Source: a virus
Strand: one strand, 5' to 3'
Length of the DNA: 23,186 nucleotides
Virus record (IMG/VR): IMGVR_UViG_3300013795_000075
Span: 1-23,186 of that record
How positions within the stretch are numbered: position 1 is the stretch's first letter; the number at the start of each line of letters is the position of its first letter. Under the pieces are notes generated by a model, which worked only from the letters and a program-made list of their open reading frames with translations, was not told where the DNA came from and ran no database searches. Below, piece after piece: positions 6,609-15,677 of the stretch. Position numbers and translations under genes: made by a program.

Positions 6609-7823
6609 TTATCCTTTTATCTCTTCGATTTGATTTTCTGCTATAAGGTCAGCGTAATAATCATCAGTAGCGTATGGTTGAATAACGATACTTCTAATAC
6701 CTACGTTATTACCAGCGTCATAACTCATATAGATAGTCCCAGCTGAAATCTCACTAGGCGTATTTCTTTCATCCCACCAGACTTTAGCACCTATGGCACA
6801 TCCAGCATTTATGGCTTTACCTAAGAACACATCCACATCTGCTTTTGCAAAGTGGAAAACTTCTTTTACCGTTCTATGTTTATGACGCTTAAGTGTTTGT
6901 TGTATATTTTCATTTAGACCATCAAAGAACCTCAATGTCTCAAGCTTGTTAAATCTTGCATCAGAGCTTGGACTTTCAAAATTATAAAGTTTCCAACCAT
7001 CGTCATTTAAAAGCACAGTACCACCAGCATCTGCTATGACATTGACACTACAGCCCTGCTCACCCTCTTCATAAGAAAGATTAACAGTTACACCTGCTAC
7101 ATCATAGATGGGACGATTTGCATGGTCAAATGCAAAACCAAACTCACCTAAATTAGCATCCCAATACGCTATATGACCAGCTACTACTGCTGAGTTTGGC
7201 TTAGCTATAGTTGCATCTTGATAGACTGAGTACGCTCTTCTGTAAAAAGGAAACGCTAACTGTCTCATGCCACCAAGTGATGTTAATTTTGTTAATGCTT
7301 CACTTTGTGCAGCACAATTCAAATCAAACACACTCACTGTTTTAGTACCACTGTTAAACGACTCTAAAGCACTTTGGATCGCAGGGTCATGAGAATACCA
7401 AGGTGCTATGGCTATACGTACTTTTGAATTTACACCCCAAATACTACGAGCTAATTCAAGGTTTTTTACAGCTAAAACCACCTTAGACTTAAGAGCGTCT
7501 ACTTCATAAAATAAAGTAGGGTCTTTTTCTATATTGGTTGCGGTTGTACCCACAAAAGAGATAACTATAGGACTCTGTACATTTTGCTGCACTATGTCCC
7601 ATAAATCTTCTTTTATCATCCCTGCTTTATCTTTAAAAACTTCTAGTGCTTCTTTGGCACTAGGAAATCTCAAAAGTCCGTCTTGCATTGTTATCTGTGT
7701 TTTGATGTCATCACTAAATGATGTAGTAACTCCAATCCCCACCAAACCTATGACAGTCAAAGACTTTATGACCGTAGGCATGGCACTAGCATTTTTTGTA
7801 TCTAAAACTTTAATACCGTTCAT
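6609..7823 (-). CDS. FI: Contractile tail sheath protein (P2 gpFI-like)
   Basis: A 404-residue sheath protein, close to the length of P2 FI. Recognisable features are the N-terminal VIGLVGIG segment and FPSAKEALEVF, the central RIAIAPWYS and the C-terminal KVWWDERNTPSEISAGTIYMSYD, followed by PYATDDYYADLIAE. The last region matches the C-terminal sheath domain, which contacts the tube and neighbouring subunits. The sheath contracts to drive the tube through the host envelope. The start has the best Shine-Dalgarno seen in the window (AGGAGGT, 7 nt spacing), consistent with high-level production of a many-copy protein. Confidence 0.95.
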   Translation of the reverse strand: MNGIKVLDTKNASAMPTVIKSLTVIGLVGIGVTTSFSDDIKTQITMQDGLLRFPSAKEALEVFKDKAGMIKEDLWDIVQQNVQSPIVISFVGTTATNIEKDPTLFYEVDALKSKVVLAVKNLELARSIWGVNSKVRIAIAPWYSHDPAIQSALESFNSGTKTVSVFDLNCAAQSEALTKLTSLGGMRQLAFPFYRRAYSVYQDATIAKPNSAVVAGHIAYWDANLGEFGFAFDHANRPIYDVAGVTVNLSYEEGEQGCSVNVIADAGGTVLLNDDGWKLYNFESPSSDARFNKLETLRFFDGLNENIQQTLKRHKHRTVKEVFHFAKADVDVFLGKAINAGCAIGAKVWWDERNTPSEISAGTIYMSYDAGNNVGIRSIVIQPYATDDYYADLIAENQIEEIKG

Positions 7824-7824
7824 T

Positions 7825-8301
7825 TTAATTACCTCCTGTAATTAGTAATTTTCTAGCTATCATGTCATAACCTAAACCTTGACCTGCTACACCTCTAAGT
7901 AAGACGTTTCCATCCTGTACAACTTCAAAATCACATACAAAAGGAGTGATATGAAAAATATTATCTTCTATCTCTCCTAAGTAGTGATTTTCCGGATCGT
8001 TATACCAAGCCATCATTTCATCATGATCTAAAATTGCATTCGATTTTTTATTACCCATATTTTTCCTTTTTTCTTTATTCCAAAAGTGCCACCCAAAAGT
8101 ACGTACAGCAAACCACATCATCCCAGCCAATAAAAAAGGGGAATGTTTAGAGAGGCATTTATAAAAACGTCTATCTGCTACTACTCTTCTTATATGTTGT
8201 TTTTTATAGTTAAAATCGTGAAGCTTGCAGCATGGCGTTAGTATCCATTTCCAAACTTTGTCAAAAAAGCAGGTACAGTGACCACGATTACAAAACTTCA
8301 T
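7825..8301 (-). CDS. Putative phospholipase A2-like protein with extra C-terminal domain
   Basis: A 158-residue protein. The N-terminal half has a cysteine-rich pattern, PCCKLHDFNY (H28-D29, Y32), followed by AD (42-43) and C49. This resembles the CCxxHDxxY calcium/catalytic helix of phospholipase A2-like domains seen in viral and phage proteins. A hydrophobic stretch (about 55-74) could insert into membrane. The C-terminal half (82-158) has no cysteine-rich pattern and looks like a separate small domain. An internal ATG (8056-8058) with a good AAAAAAGGA Shine-Dalgarno could make that half as a separate 77-residue protein. The start overlaps the lipoprotein stop (TAATG). PLA2 function is a motif-based guess; lipid hydrolysis at entry or lysis would fit. 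Confidence 0.5.
   Translation of the reverse strand: MKFCNRGHCTCFFDKVWKWILTPCCKLHDFNYKKQHIRRVVADRRFYKCLSKHSPFLLAGMMWFAVRTFGWHFWNKEKRKNMGNKKSNAILDHDEMMAWYNDPENHYLGEIEDNIFHITPFVCDFEVVQDGNVLLRGVAGQGLGYDMIARKLLITGGN
7831..7837 (-). promoter_or_regulatory. Consensus Shine-Dalgarno for the sheath gene
   Basis: AGGAGGT lies seven bases upstream of the sheath ATG, within the end of the upstream gene. It is the fullest match to the anti-SD sequence in the operon. Neighbouring genes use shorter AAGGA or GAGG sites, so it likely raises sheath translation above its operon partners. Confidence 0.7.
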
Positions 8302-8762
8302 TAGTTACTCGTATTACTTTCATTATTATTGACAACGCTAACGTACTTTCCCTGCACACACGCACCTCTATACAACCGTCTATATCCACCATCTAAATAA
8401 CTCAAATCAAACACATGGGTTATCTGATTGTTACTCTCATTTGACTGTATATACATATCTCCATCAAGTAAGTAGGCACTGCCATCAGCCGTTAAGCTTA
8501 CAATCGGTGTTTCAAAGTCCACCGTTTCGCCATCTACTGAATACTCATAAGTAAAACTATCTCTCTTAATGTTGTCGTTATAATCTACTTTTGCTCTAAG
8601 TTTTACCTCACCACCGAGTTCTGATATACCACGGCAGTCTATTGCTCCAATGAGTGAAAACTCTTTGACTGTTTCATCTTTTTTACTATCTCCACTACTA
8701 CCACACGCAGTAAATGCAAACATAGCCATGACAGCCACTAATCCCATTAATATTTTTTTCAT
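8301..8762 (-). CDS. Small lipoprotein of unknown function
   Basis: A 153-residue protein with a lipoprotein signal: MKK, a hydrophobic stretch, then FTAC with the lipidated cysteine at residue 20, followed by a Ser/Gly/Asp linker. The mature part is beta-rich, with C43 and C135 that could form a disulfide. It is probably anchored in the outer membrane facing the periplasm. It sits between fibre genes and sheath, the position of the accessory Z/fun genes in P2. A role in lysogenic conversion or superinfection exclusion is possible, as phage lipoproteins often act in this way. It shares the operon and has no visible promoter of its own. Confidence 0.75.
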   Translation of the reverse strand: MKKILMGLVAVMAMFAFTACGSSGDSKKDETVKEFSLIGAIDCRGISELGGEVKLRAKVDYNDNIKRDSFTYEYSVDGETVDFETPIVSLTADGSAYLLDGDMYIQSNESNNQITHVFDLSYLDGGYRRLYRGACVQGKYVSVVNNNESNTSN

Positions 8763-8766
8763 ATCT

Positions 8767-9564
8767 CTATCCTTTTATTGTGAAATTTTTAAGTATCTCT
8801 TGTACTTGTAAGCCTGTTAATTCAAGCACATCAGGAGGTGTAAGTTCTGAACCATCCTCAGATTTCCCCAGCCTGTCAACCATCTGTAGCAGAGTATCTA
8901 CATCTTCAAATTGACCAACCATTGTCAAGGCTATCATTCTATTTTCAACACTATCAATAAAGCTATAGAACATATTTAAAGCCATACCCCACTGCTTACT
9001 AACAGCCACCACATTAGATACATAGTCATCTATCGTTTTATGCTCGGAAAGAGCAAGTAGAGATAAGGATTTAACAACAACACTTTTACTCTCAGCATCA
9101 GCATCATCTGATAGATAAATTTCTATCATCTCTAGGCGATTTCTGTATCTTTCTTTTTTTGATGAAGAGATAGACTTGCCTGAAATAATAATTTCTGCAT
9201 CAGTTTGTTTTTTACTTGCAATATCTTTTATCTTCTTAATATATATTTCTTTGTTTTCAATATCTGTTAAAACCTTTTCGCTTACCTTTCCATCTTCAAA
9301 AATCTTTCCAACAAGTTCTACACTATTGTTACTCTTATAGAAAGGGTAAAGAGTAATTACATCTACATCATGGCTATGTTCTGACACGATATGATTATTG
9401 TCTAACTCTAAATAAACGACTTTACTTTCAATTTGTGATATTTCATTGTTTAATACAGTTATTTCATTTTCAATTTCTTCAGTCTTATATTCTGCATCCC
9501 ATTGTTCTAACTGGTTTGTTTTGATAATCAACAATTCTTTTAATTCTTTTAATTTATTCAACAT
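8767..9564 (-). CDS. Coiled-coil protein downstream of tail fibre
   Basis: A 265-residue protein I do not recognise. Residues 1-55 form a strong amphipathic coiled coil (LNKLKELKELLIIKTNQLEQ and LNNEISQIESKV). A beta-like central part and a helical, acidic C-terminal half follow (VENRMIALTMVGQFEDVDTL). There is no signal peptide or membrane segment. It directly follows the short fibre gene, the place where P2-type phages put the fibre assembly chaperone (gpG), so a fibre-folding role is possible. The C-terminal part could also be a structural tail protein. The start has AAAGGA at six bases. Confidence 0.65.
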   Translation of the reverse strand: MLNKLKELKELLIIKTNQLEQWDAEYKTEEIENEITVLNNEISQIESKVVYLELDNNHIVSEHSHDVDVITLYPFYKSNNSVELVGKIFEDGKVSEKVLTDIENKEIYIKKIKDIASKKQTDAEIIISGKSISSSKKERYRNRLEMIEIYLSDDADAESKSVVVKSLSLLALSEHKTIDDYVSNVVAVSKQWGMALNMFYSFIDSVENRMIALTMVGQFEDVDTLLQMVDRLGKSEDGSELTPPDVLELTGLQVQEILKNFTIKG

Positions 9565-9574
9565 ATAAAATCCT

Positions 9575-10285
9575 TTATTTAATCCATACAGCCATGTAGC
9601 TTGATTTTTTAATATAGCTTGCGGTGGTAACCCTTACTCTAGTTGACTCGTAGTAGTAGTACATATTGACATTAAGATTACCAGCGTAATCATAGTTTTC
9701 AAATCTATAAATAGGTACTGCGGTAAACCCCTTAAGATGTGCCATTGTGTACCCCGATGGAGGATATACATAAAATGTCCTAACGTTCCCAACTATTCCC
9801 CTAGTTGATGTAACGTCCTTAATCCCTAACTTAGCTCTTACCTGTGCTATAGTAGAAGTTCTAATACAATTATCACTCTCTGTATCTACTAACGTAGCAA
9901 ATAAATTACAATTTGCATTTCGTGTGTCATACTGCATTCTAAAAAGTCTTGCGTGTATATCTCCGAGACTATCTCTTTTGGCTATTTTATTTGCTGCAGG
10001 ATTTGTGACTGACCCTACTAATACATCTGAAGCAAGAACGTATGGATGTTCATGTTCTACCTCACTTTTTATCTGTGCTAAAGTTTTACCCTCAAGCTTT
10101 GTAGCGTCTATGTCCGATTTGACCTCTGCTAAAGTTTTGCCCTCAAGCTTTGTAGCGTCTACTTGTTTATTGTCCAAATCGTGCATATCGCTATCTATCT
10201 CTTCTAAAGCTTGTTTTATAAGTGGATAATCCACGGATAATGAAACACCTTTAGGAAGAGGATATTTTTTGTTTACTGTTTCCAT
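9575..10285 (-). CDS. Short tail fibre / receptor-binding protein
   Basis: A 236-residue protein with fibre-like architecture. Its N-terminus matches other tail-fibre starts (PLPKGVSLSVDYPLIKQALE). A tandem 17-residue repeat beginning DATKLEGKTLA occupies residues 43-76, a repeat type common in trimeric fibre shafts. Residues 90-150 contain KIAKRDSLGDIHARLFRMQY, another common fibre element. The C-terminal domain is Tyr-rich (NMYYYYEST) and ends in SYMAVWIK, like fibre tips that contact receptors. Its ATG overlaps the stop of the large upstream gene (TAATG). The receptor cannot be predicted. Confidence 0.8.
   Translation of the reverse strand: METVNKKYPLPKGVSLSVDYPLIKQALEEIDSDMHDLDNKQVDATKLEGKTLAEVKSDIDATKLEGKTLAQIKSEVEHEHPYVLASDVLVGSVTNPAANKIAKRDSLGDIHARLFRMQYDTRNANCNLFATLVDTESDNCIRTSTIAQVRAKLGIKDVTSTRGIVGNVRTFYVYPPSGYTMAHLKGFTAVPIYRFENYDYAGNLNVNMYYYYESTRVRVTTASYIKKSSYMAVWIK
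10078..10161. repeat. Direct repeat inside the fibre gene (33 bp, 51-bp period)
   Basis: Positions 10078-10110 and 10129-10161 are the same 33 bases with one mismatch. The offset of 51 bases equals 17 codons and keeps the reading frame. It encodes the duplicated fibre peptide. The near-identity at DNA level suggests a recent duplication or ongoing slippage that could lengthen or shorten the fibre shaft. Confidence 0.85.
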
Positions 10286-13200
10286 TAACTTATAATTCCT
10301 CTCATATTTTTAACTTCAGGACGATTTACATCAGTTGATGTTATTTCTATTTTAAATCGTGTTTTTAAGATGTCTAAACTATCTGCTTTAAAGCACATTT
10401 CCACAAAACCATCACCAATAAAACGATTTTTCGATGTGTCTCTAACCAAAGGTACAAACGTACCATCTACTTCGGAAAATAGGCTCACAGCCTCTGATTG
10501 CTCTTTAATGTCTACGTAAACATCTACCTTAGTACCTGTTACTTCAAATTCTCTACTTATGTATGTAGATTTTTCAGATACTCTACCTACAGCTAAAGTA
10601 ATATCTTTATCAATAATAGGTGTAAAATCACGGCTAGATGTGCTAAGCAATGCACTTAAAATAATTTCACCTGTATAGCTTTCAAATGAAGTTAAAGAGA
10701 ATTCATTTAAATTAATTTTATGATTACCTCTATCTGTCAGCGTAGCGGTATATCTAACAGACGTTCCTACATATAATTTAGATGTAGCCATAAGATATAA
10801 ATCTGTGATATTTTCAACATTTACACGCCCAATCTCTTTAGTGAATGTTTCATAAAAATATGGTTTTTCAACTACTAGGGATAAATCTTCTTTTTGATAA
10901 GCCGTCCATGTTGAACCGTTGCTTGAACTCAACAAAACTCCAGCGTAAGGTTGTTTTTGTACCCATTTCTTAGCCTGTACATCAAACGCTCCCAGCTTTG
11001 CAGTAGCCACACGACCAACTGCATCACCACTTTCCACTATGAGTGCATACTCTTGATGAGCTTCGAGTAGTACAGGTGAGTCACACTTAAATGTATGCCA
11101 CCCACTTTCTAAACTATCAGCATCATAGGTTTGTGTAAAGATAGTTTGTTTCATATCAGGCTCACCAACCGTTGTTTTACATATAATTAATTTTATATAG
11201 GTGATAGGTAATGTCTCGATATAGAGGTTAAACTCATGAGTAAATGTATCTTTATCAAAGAGTATCGTTTGCGCCAATGGATCACGCCAAAAAAGAAGCA
11301 CTCTTTTACTTTGTGGGACGGTAACCCATACATCTTCAACCACTATACCGCTTGTACGACCTTTTAATCTCACAAGGTTATGACCACTTACAACCCCTGC
11401 AGGTGTTGTAACTGTAGTATCTACTCTATACTTATCATCAGAAATAAGTATCGTTTGAGCTTGACCAGCTTTTTTACCATCCACATAGATATCTACTATT
11501 TCATTTGTAAATGTTTCTGCTCTGATAGAAAGAGGGATGCGCGGCACAACACTTGCCTTAGTAGAGTCTCCAGTACCAAGCACTCTTGACCTGGACCATA
11601 CTATTGTAGATGTATTCACACCTGTAAAATGACCTGTATTATAATAAGTGTTATTGGCTACCCATCTATATGTAGCAGGTTTCAAAGTCATTCTGTTACT
11701 AGGTGCTGGTGCTTCTATAAACTCATTTATTAGCCTATTGTCAGTTCTAGCAATTTGATTTATAAGTGTACCTACCATGACATACGGCAAAGCGATATCT
11801 GCATCAAAGTTAAAAGAATAAGGTGTAAAATTTATCTCAGGGACTAAGCTTTTATTGGCTATTACAGCGTTTTGTTCTAAACCTAAATCTCTTATGTCAT
11901 CATCATAAAAAGGGTCAACAAATATTTCACGTAAATTAAGTGTAGGGTCTATGCCTTTAGCATCATTTCTTAATTCAATCTTAGCAACATTATATTCTAT
12001 GTCACCTACACGATTAAATAGCGTATGTAGTTCACTCATTTTCACCGTTTTATCGTAATCCAGCAGTATAATAGGATTTTGATTATGCTTAATTTCTACC
12101 TCTGCCAGTGATAAGCCTATAGTTGCTTTTGGTGCAATAGGATTAAACTCATCAGCGATACCTGTAAGTATTTCAAACTTTCCATCTCTCGTTAAAATAA
12201 GTCTATCTCTACGAGTAAGGTAATAATCATAATTTACATAAAAACTACTACCACTTGCTAAACCATTAAGTGTGATACTGTTATCTGTATGCTCTAAATT
12301 TTCCAAATGCGTTTGATACTTGTATTTCACGCTATAAGTAGAGCTGGGAGCTGGTTCATTAACCGCATTATCCCATTTTAAAAAATCACCGTTAAGAACA
12401 AAATCTGTACCAGCCACATAAGTAGTAGTACCCTGTTTTATCTCTAATATTTCAACAACTGGAGTATGAGGCAAAACATCAGTAACTCCAGTATAAGAAC
12501 CATGTGTTACATTTTCAGTAATTAACGCAATGCCCACAACCCTATCTACATTTCGCAAAGGTGTATGACGTAAGATATACTCACCATCACCATTAAAAGT
12601 ATGAGGTTCTGCTACTGTACTTTGCACATCTGAAGCAAATGGTACAGCTACCTTTTGGCTATATTCAAATATAAGCTCATCACCATCTACATGACCGTTA
12701 CCAGCTTCTACACTCAATATATGCTCTCCAGCATCATTATCATCATGGTCAAAAGAAGTGTTAAGACCATCTACCACATAAGAACCGTTAGAGTCATAAT
12801 CATATCGTGCCACTATTTTTCTAGCACCCTCAAGCTCAGGTGCTATACGTTTAGTACTTTGAAGTATGCCCTCTCTATAAGTAAATACAGCATAAAACAC
12901 TTCGCCATCTTCAAGCTCATCTTCTCTGCACCAGCGACCATTTACCTGTAATCTATCACCACCCTCTTCTTTGTACCCAGCCGTTGCTATAGCAGGGTCT
13001 AAAAGAGTGACATCTTCCAAGGATGAGATTATCTTCTTACTCACTGCAGAACCTATGGTAACAACTGCTTCTAAATCTATATTTATCTCTCTTTGTGGCA
13101 CGGAAATGGTATAACCATTGGCATAAATAAGTGACTTTTCAACCGTTACTACATCAAGCGATAAATTTATATTACCGCCTCTAAGTATAGAACCATCTTC

Positions 13201-13347
13201 AAATACTGCACTAGAAATATTTTTATAGTCATCTCTTATATATGCTTGTAACTCATTTAGTTCAGCACTTTGTATATATCTGCTAGGATAAAACTTAATC
13301 TCTTTGTAGTTTTGTGCTGGGGAAAATCTATTGTAGTAAGGTGTCAT
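10285..13347 (-). CDS. Large DUF4815-like tail fibre/spike protein
   Basis: A 1020-residue protein whose start, YYNRFSPAQNYKEIKFYPSR then YIQSAELNELQ, followed by FEDGSILRGGNIN, matches my memory of the N-terminal DUF4815 domain of phage baseplate or fibre proteins. No search was run. The rest is beta-rich with many short strand/turn units and no membrane segment. A probable middle region (about 530-760) has DPLAQTILFDKDTFTHEFNL, and a C-terminal jelly-roll-like part ends MRGIIS. It sits where P2 has gene H, so it probably forms the main fibre or spike stalk on the baseplate, with the next gene as the tip. Its SD (AGGAG) overlaps the stop of the preceding gene. Confidence 0.75.
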   Translation of the reverse strand: MTPYYNRFSPAQNYKEIKFYPSRYIQSAELNELQAYIRDDYKNISSAVFEDGSILRGGNINLSLDVVTVEKSLIYANGYTISVPQREINIDLEAVVTIGSAVSKKIISSLEDVTLLDPAIATAGYKEEGGDRLQVNGRWCREDELEDGEVFYAVFTYREGILQSTKRIAPELEGARKIVARYDYDSNGSYVVDGLNTSFDHDDNDAGEHILSVEAGNGHVDGDELIFEYSQKVAVPFASDVQSTVAEPHTFNGDGEYILRHTPLRNVDRVVGIALITENVTHGSYTGVTDVLPHTPVVEILEIKQGTTTYVAGTDFVLNGDFLKWDNAVNEPAPSSTYSVKYKYQTHLENLEHTDNSITLNGLASGSSFYVNYDYYLTRRDRLILTRDGKFEILTGIADEFNPIAPKATIGLSLAEVEIKHNQNPIILLDYDKTVKMSELHTLFNRVGDIEYNVAKIELRNDAKGIDPTLNLREIFVDPFYDDDIRDLGLEQNAVIANKSLVPEINFTPYSFNFDADIALPYVMVGTLINQIARTDNRLINEFIEAPAPSNRMTLKPATYRWVANNTYYNTGHFTGVNTSTIVWSRSRVLGTGDSTKASVVPRIPLSIRAETFTNEIVDIYVDGKKAGQAQTILISDDKYRVDTTVTTPAGVVSGHNLVRLKGRTSGIVVEDVWVTVPQSKRVLLFWRDPLAQTILFDKDTFTHEFNLYIETLPITYIKLIICKTTVGEPDMKQTIFTQTYDADSLESGWHTFKCDSPVLLEAHQEYALIVESGDAVGRVATAKLGAFDVQAKKWVQKQPYAGVLLSSSNGSTWTAYQKEDLSLVVEKPYFYETFTKEIGRVNVENITDLYLMATSKLYVGTSVRYTATLTDRGNHKINLNEFSLTSFESYTGEIILSALLSTSSRDFTPIIDKDITLAVGRVSEKSTYISREFEVTGTKVDVYVDIKEQSEAVSLFSEVDGTFVPLVRDTSKNRFIGDGFVEMCFKADSLDILKTRFKIEITSTDVNRPEVKNMRGIIS

Positions 13348-13355
13348 ATCAGCTC

Positions 13356-13832
13356 CTAAAATGTCACAATCACGTTAATAACTTCACTAGAACCAGCTTC
13401 TAAACTTCTAACGGCTATATTTTCACCAAATAATTTTTTACCAACTGTTATCACGCTACCATGAGGTATAAAGTGCATATTTTGACTAACATCAGCCACC
13501 TCTGAACCTGAGACTACAATCTGCTGTCTTATTTTCATACCCTCTAGCTCAAAACCTTTAAGCTTGAAAGAGAGTAGTAACATTTTTGTAGGCTCAACAC
13601 TTCTAGCATAAAGCGTCTCATTAAATTCTATATCTCCATCTTCATCTACTTTTACGTATGATTTTTCATGTTCAGCTACAAGTCCCAAAATCTGACCTTT
13701 TACCTCTCCATTAAAAAGAGGTATATTTTCATTTGTCCACTCATCGCCACCATCTGTTAAAAGCATTTTAAAACTCATGTTTTTCATTGCCTTAGCGATA
13801 ATCTCATGCCCTTGTGTATCAAAAATTAACAT
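13356..13832 (-). CDS. Putative tail-collar/fibre-associated baseplate protein
   Basis: A 158-residue protein between gpI and the large fibre gene. The first 30 residues (MLIFDTQGHEIIAKAMKN) and the later LLLSFKLKGFELEGMKIRQQ resemble the layout of phage tail-collar proteins that carry fibres, but the match is weak and I would not name a family. It is beta-rich and soluble. The upstream SD (AGGAGAG) lies in the last codons of gpI, so expression is coupled. A role linking fibre to baseplate is inferred from position. Confidence 0.55.
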   Translation of the reverse strand: MLIFDTQGHEIIAKAMKNMSFKMLLTDGGDEWTNENIPLFNGEVKGQILGLVAEHEKSYVKVDEDGDIEFNETLYARSVEPTKMLLLSFKLKGFELEGMKIRQQIVVSGSEVADVSQNMHFIPHGSVITVGKKLFGENIAVRSLEAGSSEVINVIVTF

Positions 13833-13833
13833 T

Positions 13834-14583
13834 TTACAACTCTCCTAAATTTACTTTATTTACTGAAACGACATAGCTGTCATCCCATGAACCTATCCAT
13901 TGTCCAACCCATCCACGAGCTATAAGTACACCCATATGTCTATCTATCAATATACTTTTCTTCATCGTTGGCGTATCTATAGATAATGTATGATTTATGA
14001 TAGTTTCCATCTGTTTTTCTAGAGTTGGTTGGATAACCTCAAGAGTTTTAAAACTTTCTTTTTTAAAACATACTCTCACACCATTTACTAAAACACCATC
14101 TGTATCAGAGAGGATTGACTCATCATAATGGTTAAAATCTAGCTTTGTTCTAGGTGAACATTGGTTATCACTCACAGATACAAGTTTAGAACGTACATTT
14201 TTAAAATATTTTATATTTTGTAAAAAAGTTTTTACTTCATCTTGCTGGGTTACAATCATAAAATGACCACGACTCAAGCGTTCATCTTCAAACCACTCTA
14301 CTAACTTGCCTTCACCTAAAAAAATATCTATAGCATCCTCTACAGCCTGAACCGTCCCTGCTATATTTCTACCTTTTTGTATATTTTTTAAATACACTCT
14401 AGCTTTAGGCTCTGTCATACTAGATATATCAACATTCAAACCAAATGCAATATGAGCTAATAAAGAAAGATGACAAACTAAAGGGTCTGTATTTAAAATG
14501 CTATAATCTTCTATAGTTTGAATATCTAATAAATCAGCAAAATTTTGAGCGTTTGAAGTTTGATTAAGTGGTAATAAGCTCAT
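13834..14583 (-). CDS. I: Baseplate wedge protein I (P2 gpI-like)
   Basis: A 249-residue protein with the gpI pattern. It starts LLPLNQTSNAQNFADLLD, then has DPLVCHLSLLAHIAFGLNVD, equivalent to 'dP..cP..lLpwLA...sVd', and then RNIAGTVQAVEDAIDIFLGE, equivalent to 'hr.kGT..ai..al'. GpI forms part of the baseplate wedge with gpJ and gpW. It is longer than P2 gpI (about 176 residues by recollection). The extra C-terminal half (about 120-249) may hold a fibre-attachment domain. The start overlaps the gpJ stop as TAATG. Confidence 0.85.
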   Translation of the reverse strand: MSLLPLNQTSNAQNFADLLDIQTIEDYSILNTDPLVCHLSLLAHIAFGLNVDISSMTEPKARVYLKNIQKGRNIAGTVQAVEDAIDIFLGEGKLVEWFEDERLSRGHFMIVTQQDEVKTFLQNIKYFKNVRSKLVSVSDNQCSPRTKLDFNHYDESILSDTDGVLVNGVRVCFKKESFKTLEVIQPTLEKQMETIINHTLSIDTPTMKKSILIDRHMGVLIARGWVGQWIGSWDDSYVVSVNKVNLGEL

Positions 14584-15677
14584 TATAAACCTCTCTTAAA
14601 TTCTAAATTTATACTGTCTACAATAACCACTTCATTATCTGCACAAATAACATTTTCAAAATTAGTAACTATGTCATAAACACCATCTACACGACACTTG
14701 GATACAAGGTCAGTTCTTACAAAGTTTTCACCAATTTTAAAATCATGTATTAAGTTTTTTCGTATTTCTGTTTCTATTGATTTTGCTTTGAGTAAGTCAA
14801 ATACTTGTACTTCTATATCTATGTTTATATGTTTATATGTTGCTTGGGATATAATCACATTATCGCCTAATGGCCTAACTGATTTAACATTTAATGCCTC
14901 AGCAACCCTCTCAATCATCGCACTATCTACTACACCTGTTGCGGAGGTAAGATATATGTTTACATCAAGTACATTCTCTTCAAGTACAACTACCTCTTTT
15001 ATACGACTATCTGCACTTATTGCATAATATATATATGCATCTATTGCCCCAGCAGTTGAGTATGTAGCGTTAGAGAGTATGATACGCTCCCTATAGCGAT
15101 TATCATCTTCTTTTGCATAGCCACCGATATAACTACTTAACTGCTCAGCCTTACCAATAAAAGATAAATCTGTGACTATATTTTCTGTAACTACATCTGT
15201 GCTTTCAACATATATTTGTAATTCAACATAACCCTCTACACTCATCTCTCCAGCGGGTATGGTCAAATCTTCTAACACAAAAGCTTCATGATTATTTTTG
15301 CTATTTAAAACTGTACCTTTAGGGATATTTTTATCTATAGTATGCAAGGCTGTAAGCGTAAATCTAAACAATGCTCTAGGCTTTTCACCCTTAGCTCTTA
15401 CAATGCCTTTTTCTAAGCCCAAATGGTCTAAATCAACACCTGTAGCTGTGGTAATAAGTAGTTGCTTGATAGTCTCATTTTTATCAGCCTGATTGTGCAT
15501 TTGTCTAAGAGTCAGCACTCTTAGTTTTTTCATATACTGGTCACTTTCCAGAGGGTTCCAATCACTACCTAAAACCTCTTTGGCTAATAAAATATTTTCA
15601 GCCAATAGTGTTTCAAAGTCATTAACTTCTATAATATTAGGTAATGGTAGTTTGTTTATCTCATCTATAAACTGCAT
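14583..15677 (-). CDS. J: Baseplate assembly protein J (P2 gpJ-like)
   Basis: A 364-residue protein with the Baseplate_J layout. An N-terminal arm contains LTLRQMHNQADKNETIKQLL then TGVDLDHLGLEKGI. A middle domain has PKGTVLNSKNNHEAFVLEDL. A motif equivalent to 'dD..yR.Ri' (EDDNRYRERIILS) is followed by STAGAIDAYIYYA, and the closing part has RPLGDNVIISQAT. These proteins form the wedge ring of the baseplate and are homologous to T4 gp6. The start sits in a TAATG overlap with the gpW stop. Confidence 0.93.
   Translation of the reverse strand: MQFIDEINKLPLPNIIEVNDFETLLAENILLAKEVLGSDWNPLESDQYMKKLRVLTLRQMHNQADKNETIKQLLITTATGVDLDHLGLEKGIVRAKGEKPRALFRFTLTALHTIDKNIPKGTVLNSKNNHEAFVLEDLTIPAGEMSVEGYVELQIYVESTDVVTENIVTDLSFIGKAEQLSSYIGGYAKEDDNRYRERIILSNATYSTAGAIDAYIYYAISADSRIKEVVVLEENVLDVNIYLTSATGVVDSAMIERVAEALNVKSVRPLGDNVIISQATYKHINIDIEVQVFDLLKAKSIETEIRKNLIHDFKIGENFVRTDLVSKCRVDGVYDIVTNFENVICADNEVVIVDSINLEFKRGL

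Noticed and set aside
9575-10285. Diversity-generating retroelement target in the fibre gene
   Set aside because: No reverse transcriptase or adenine-rich template repeat is visible; the only repeat is in the shaft, not in the tip.
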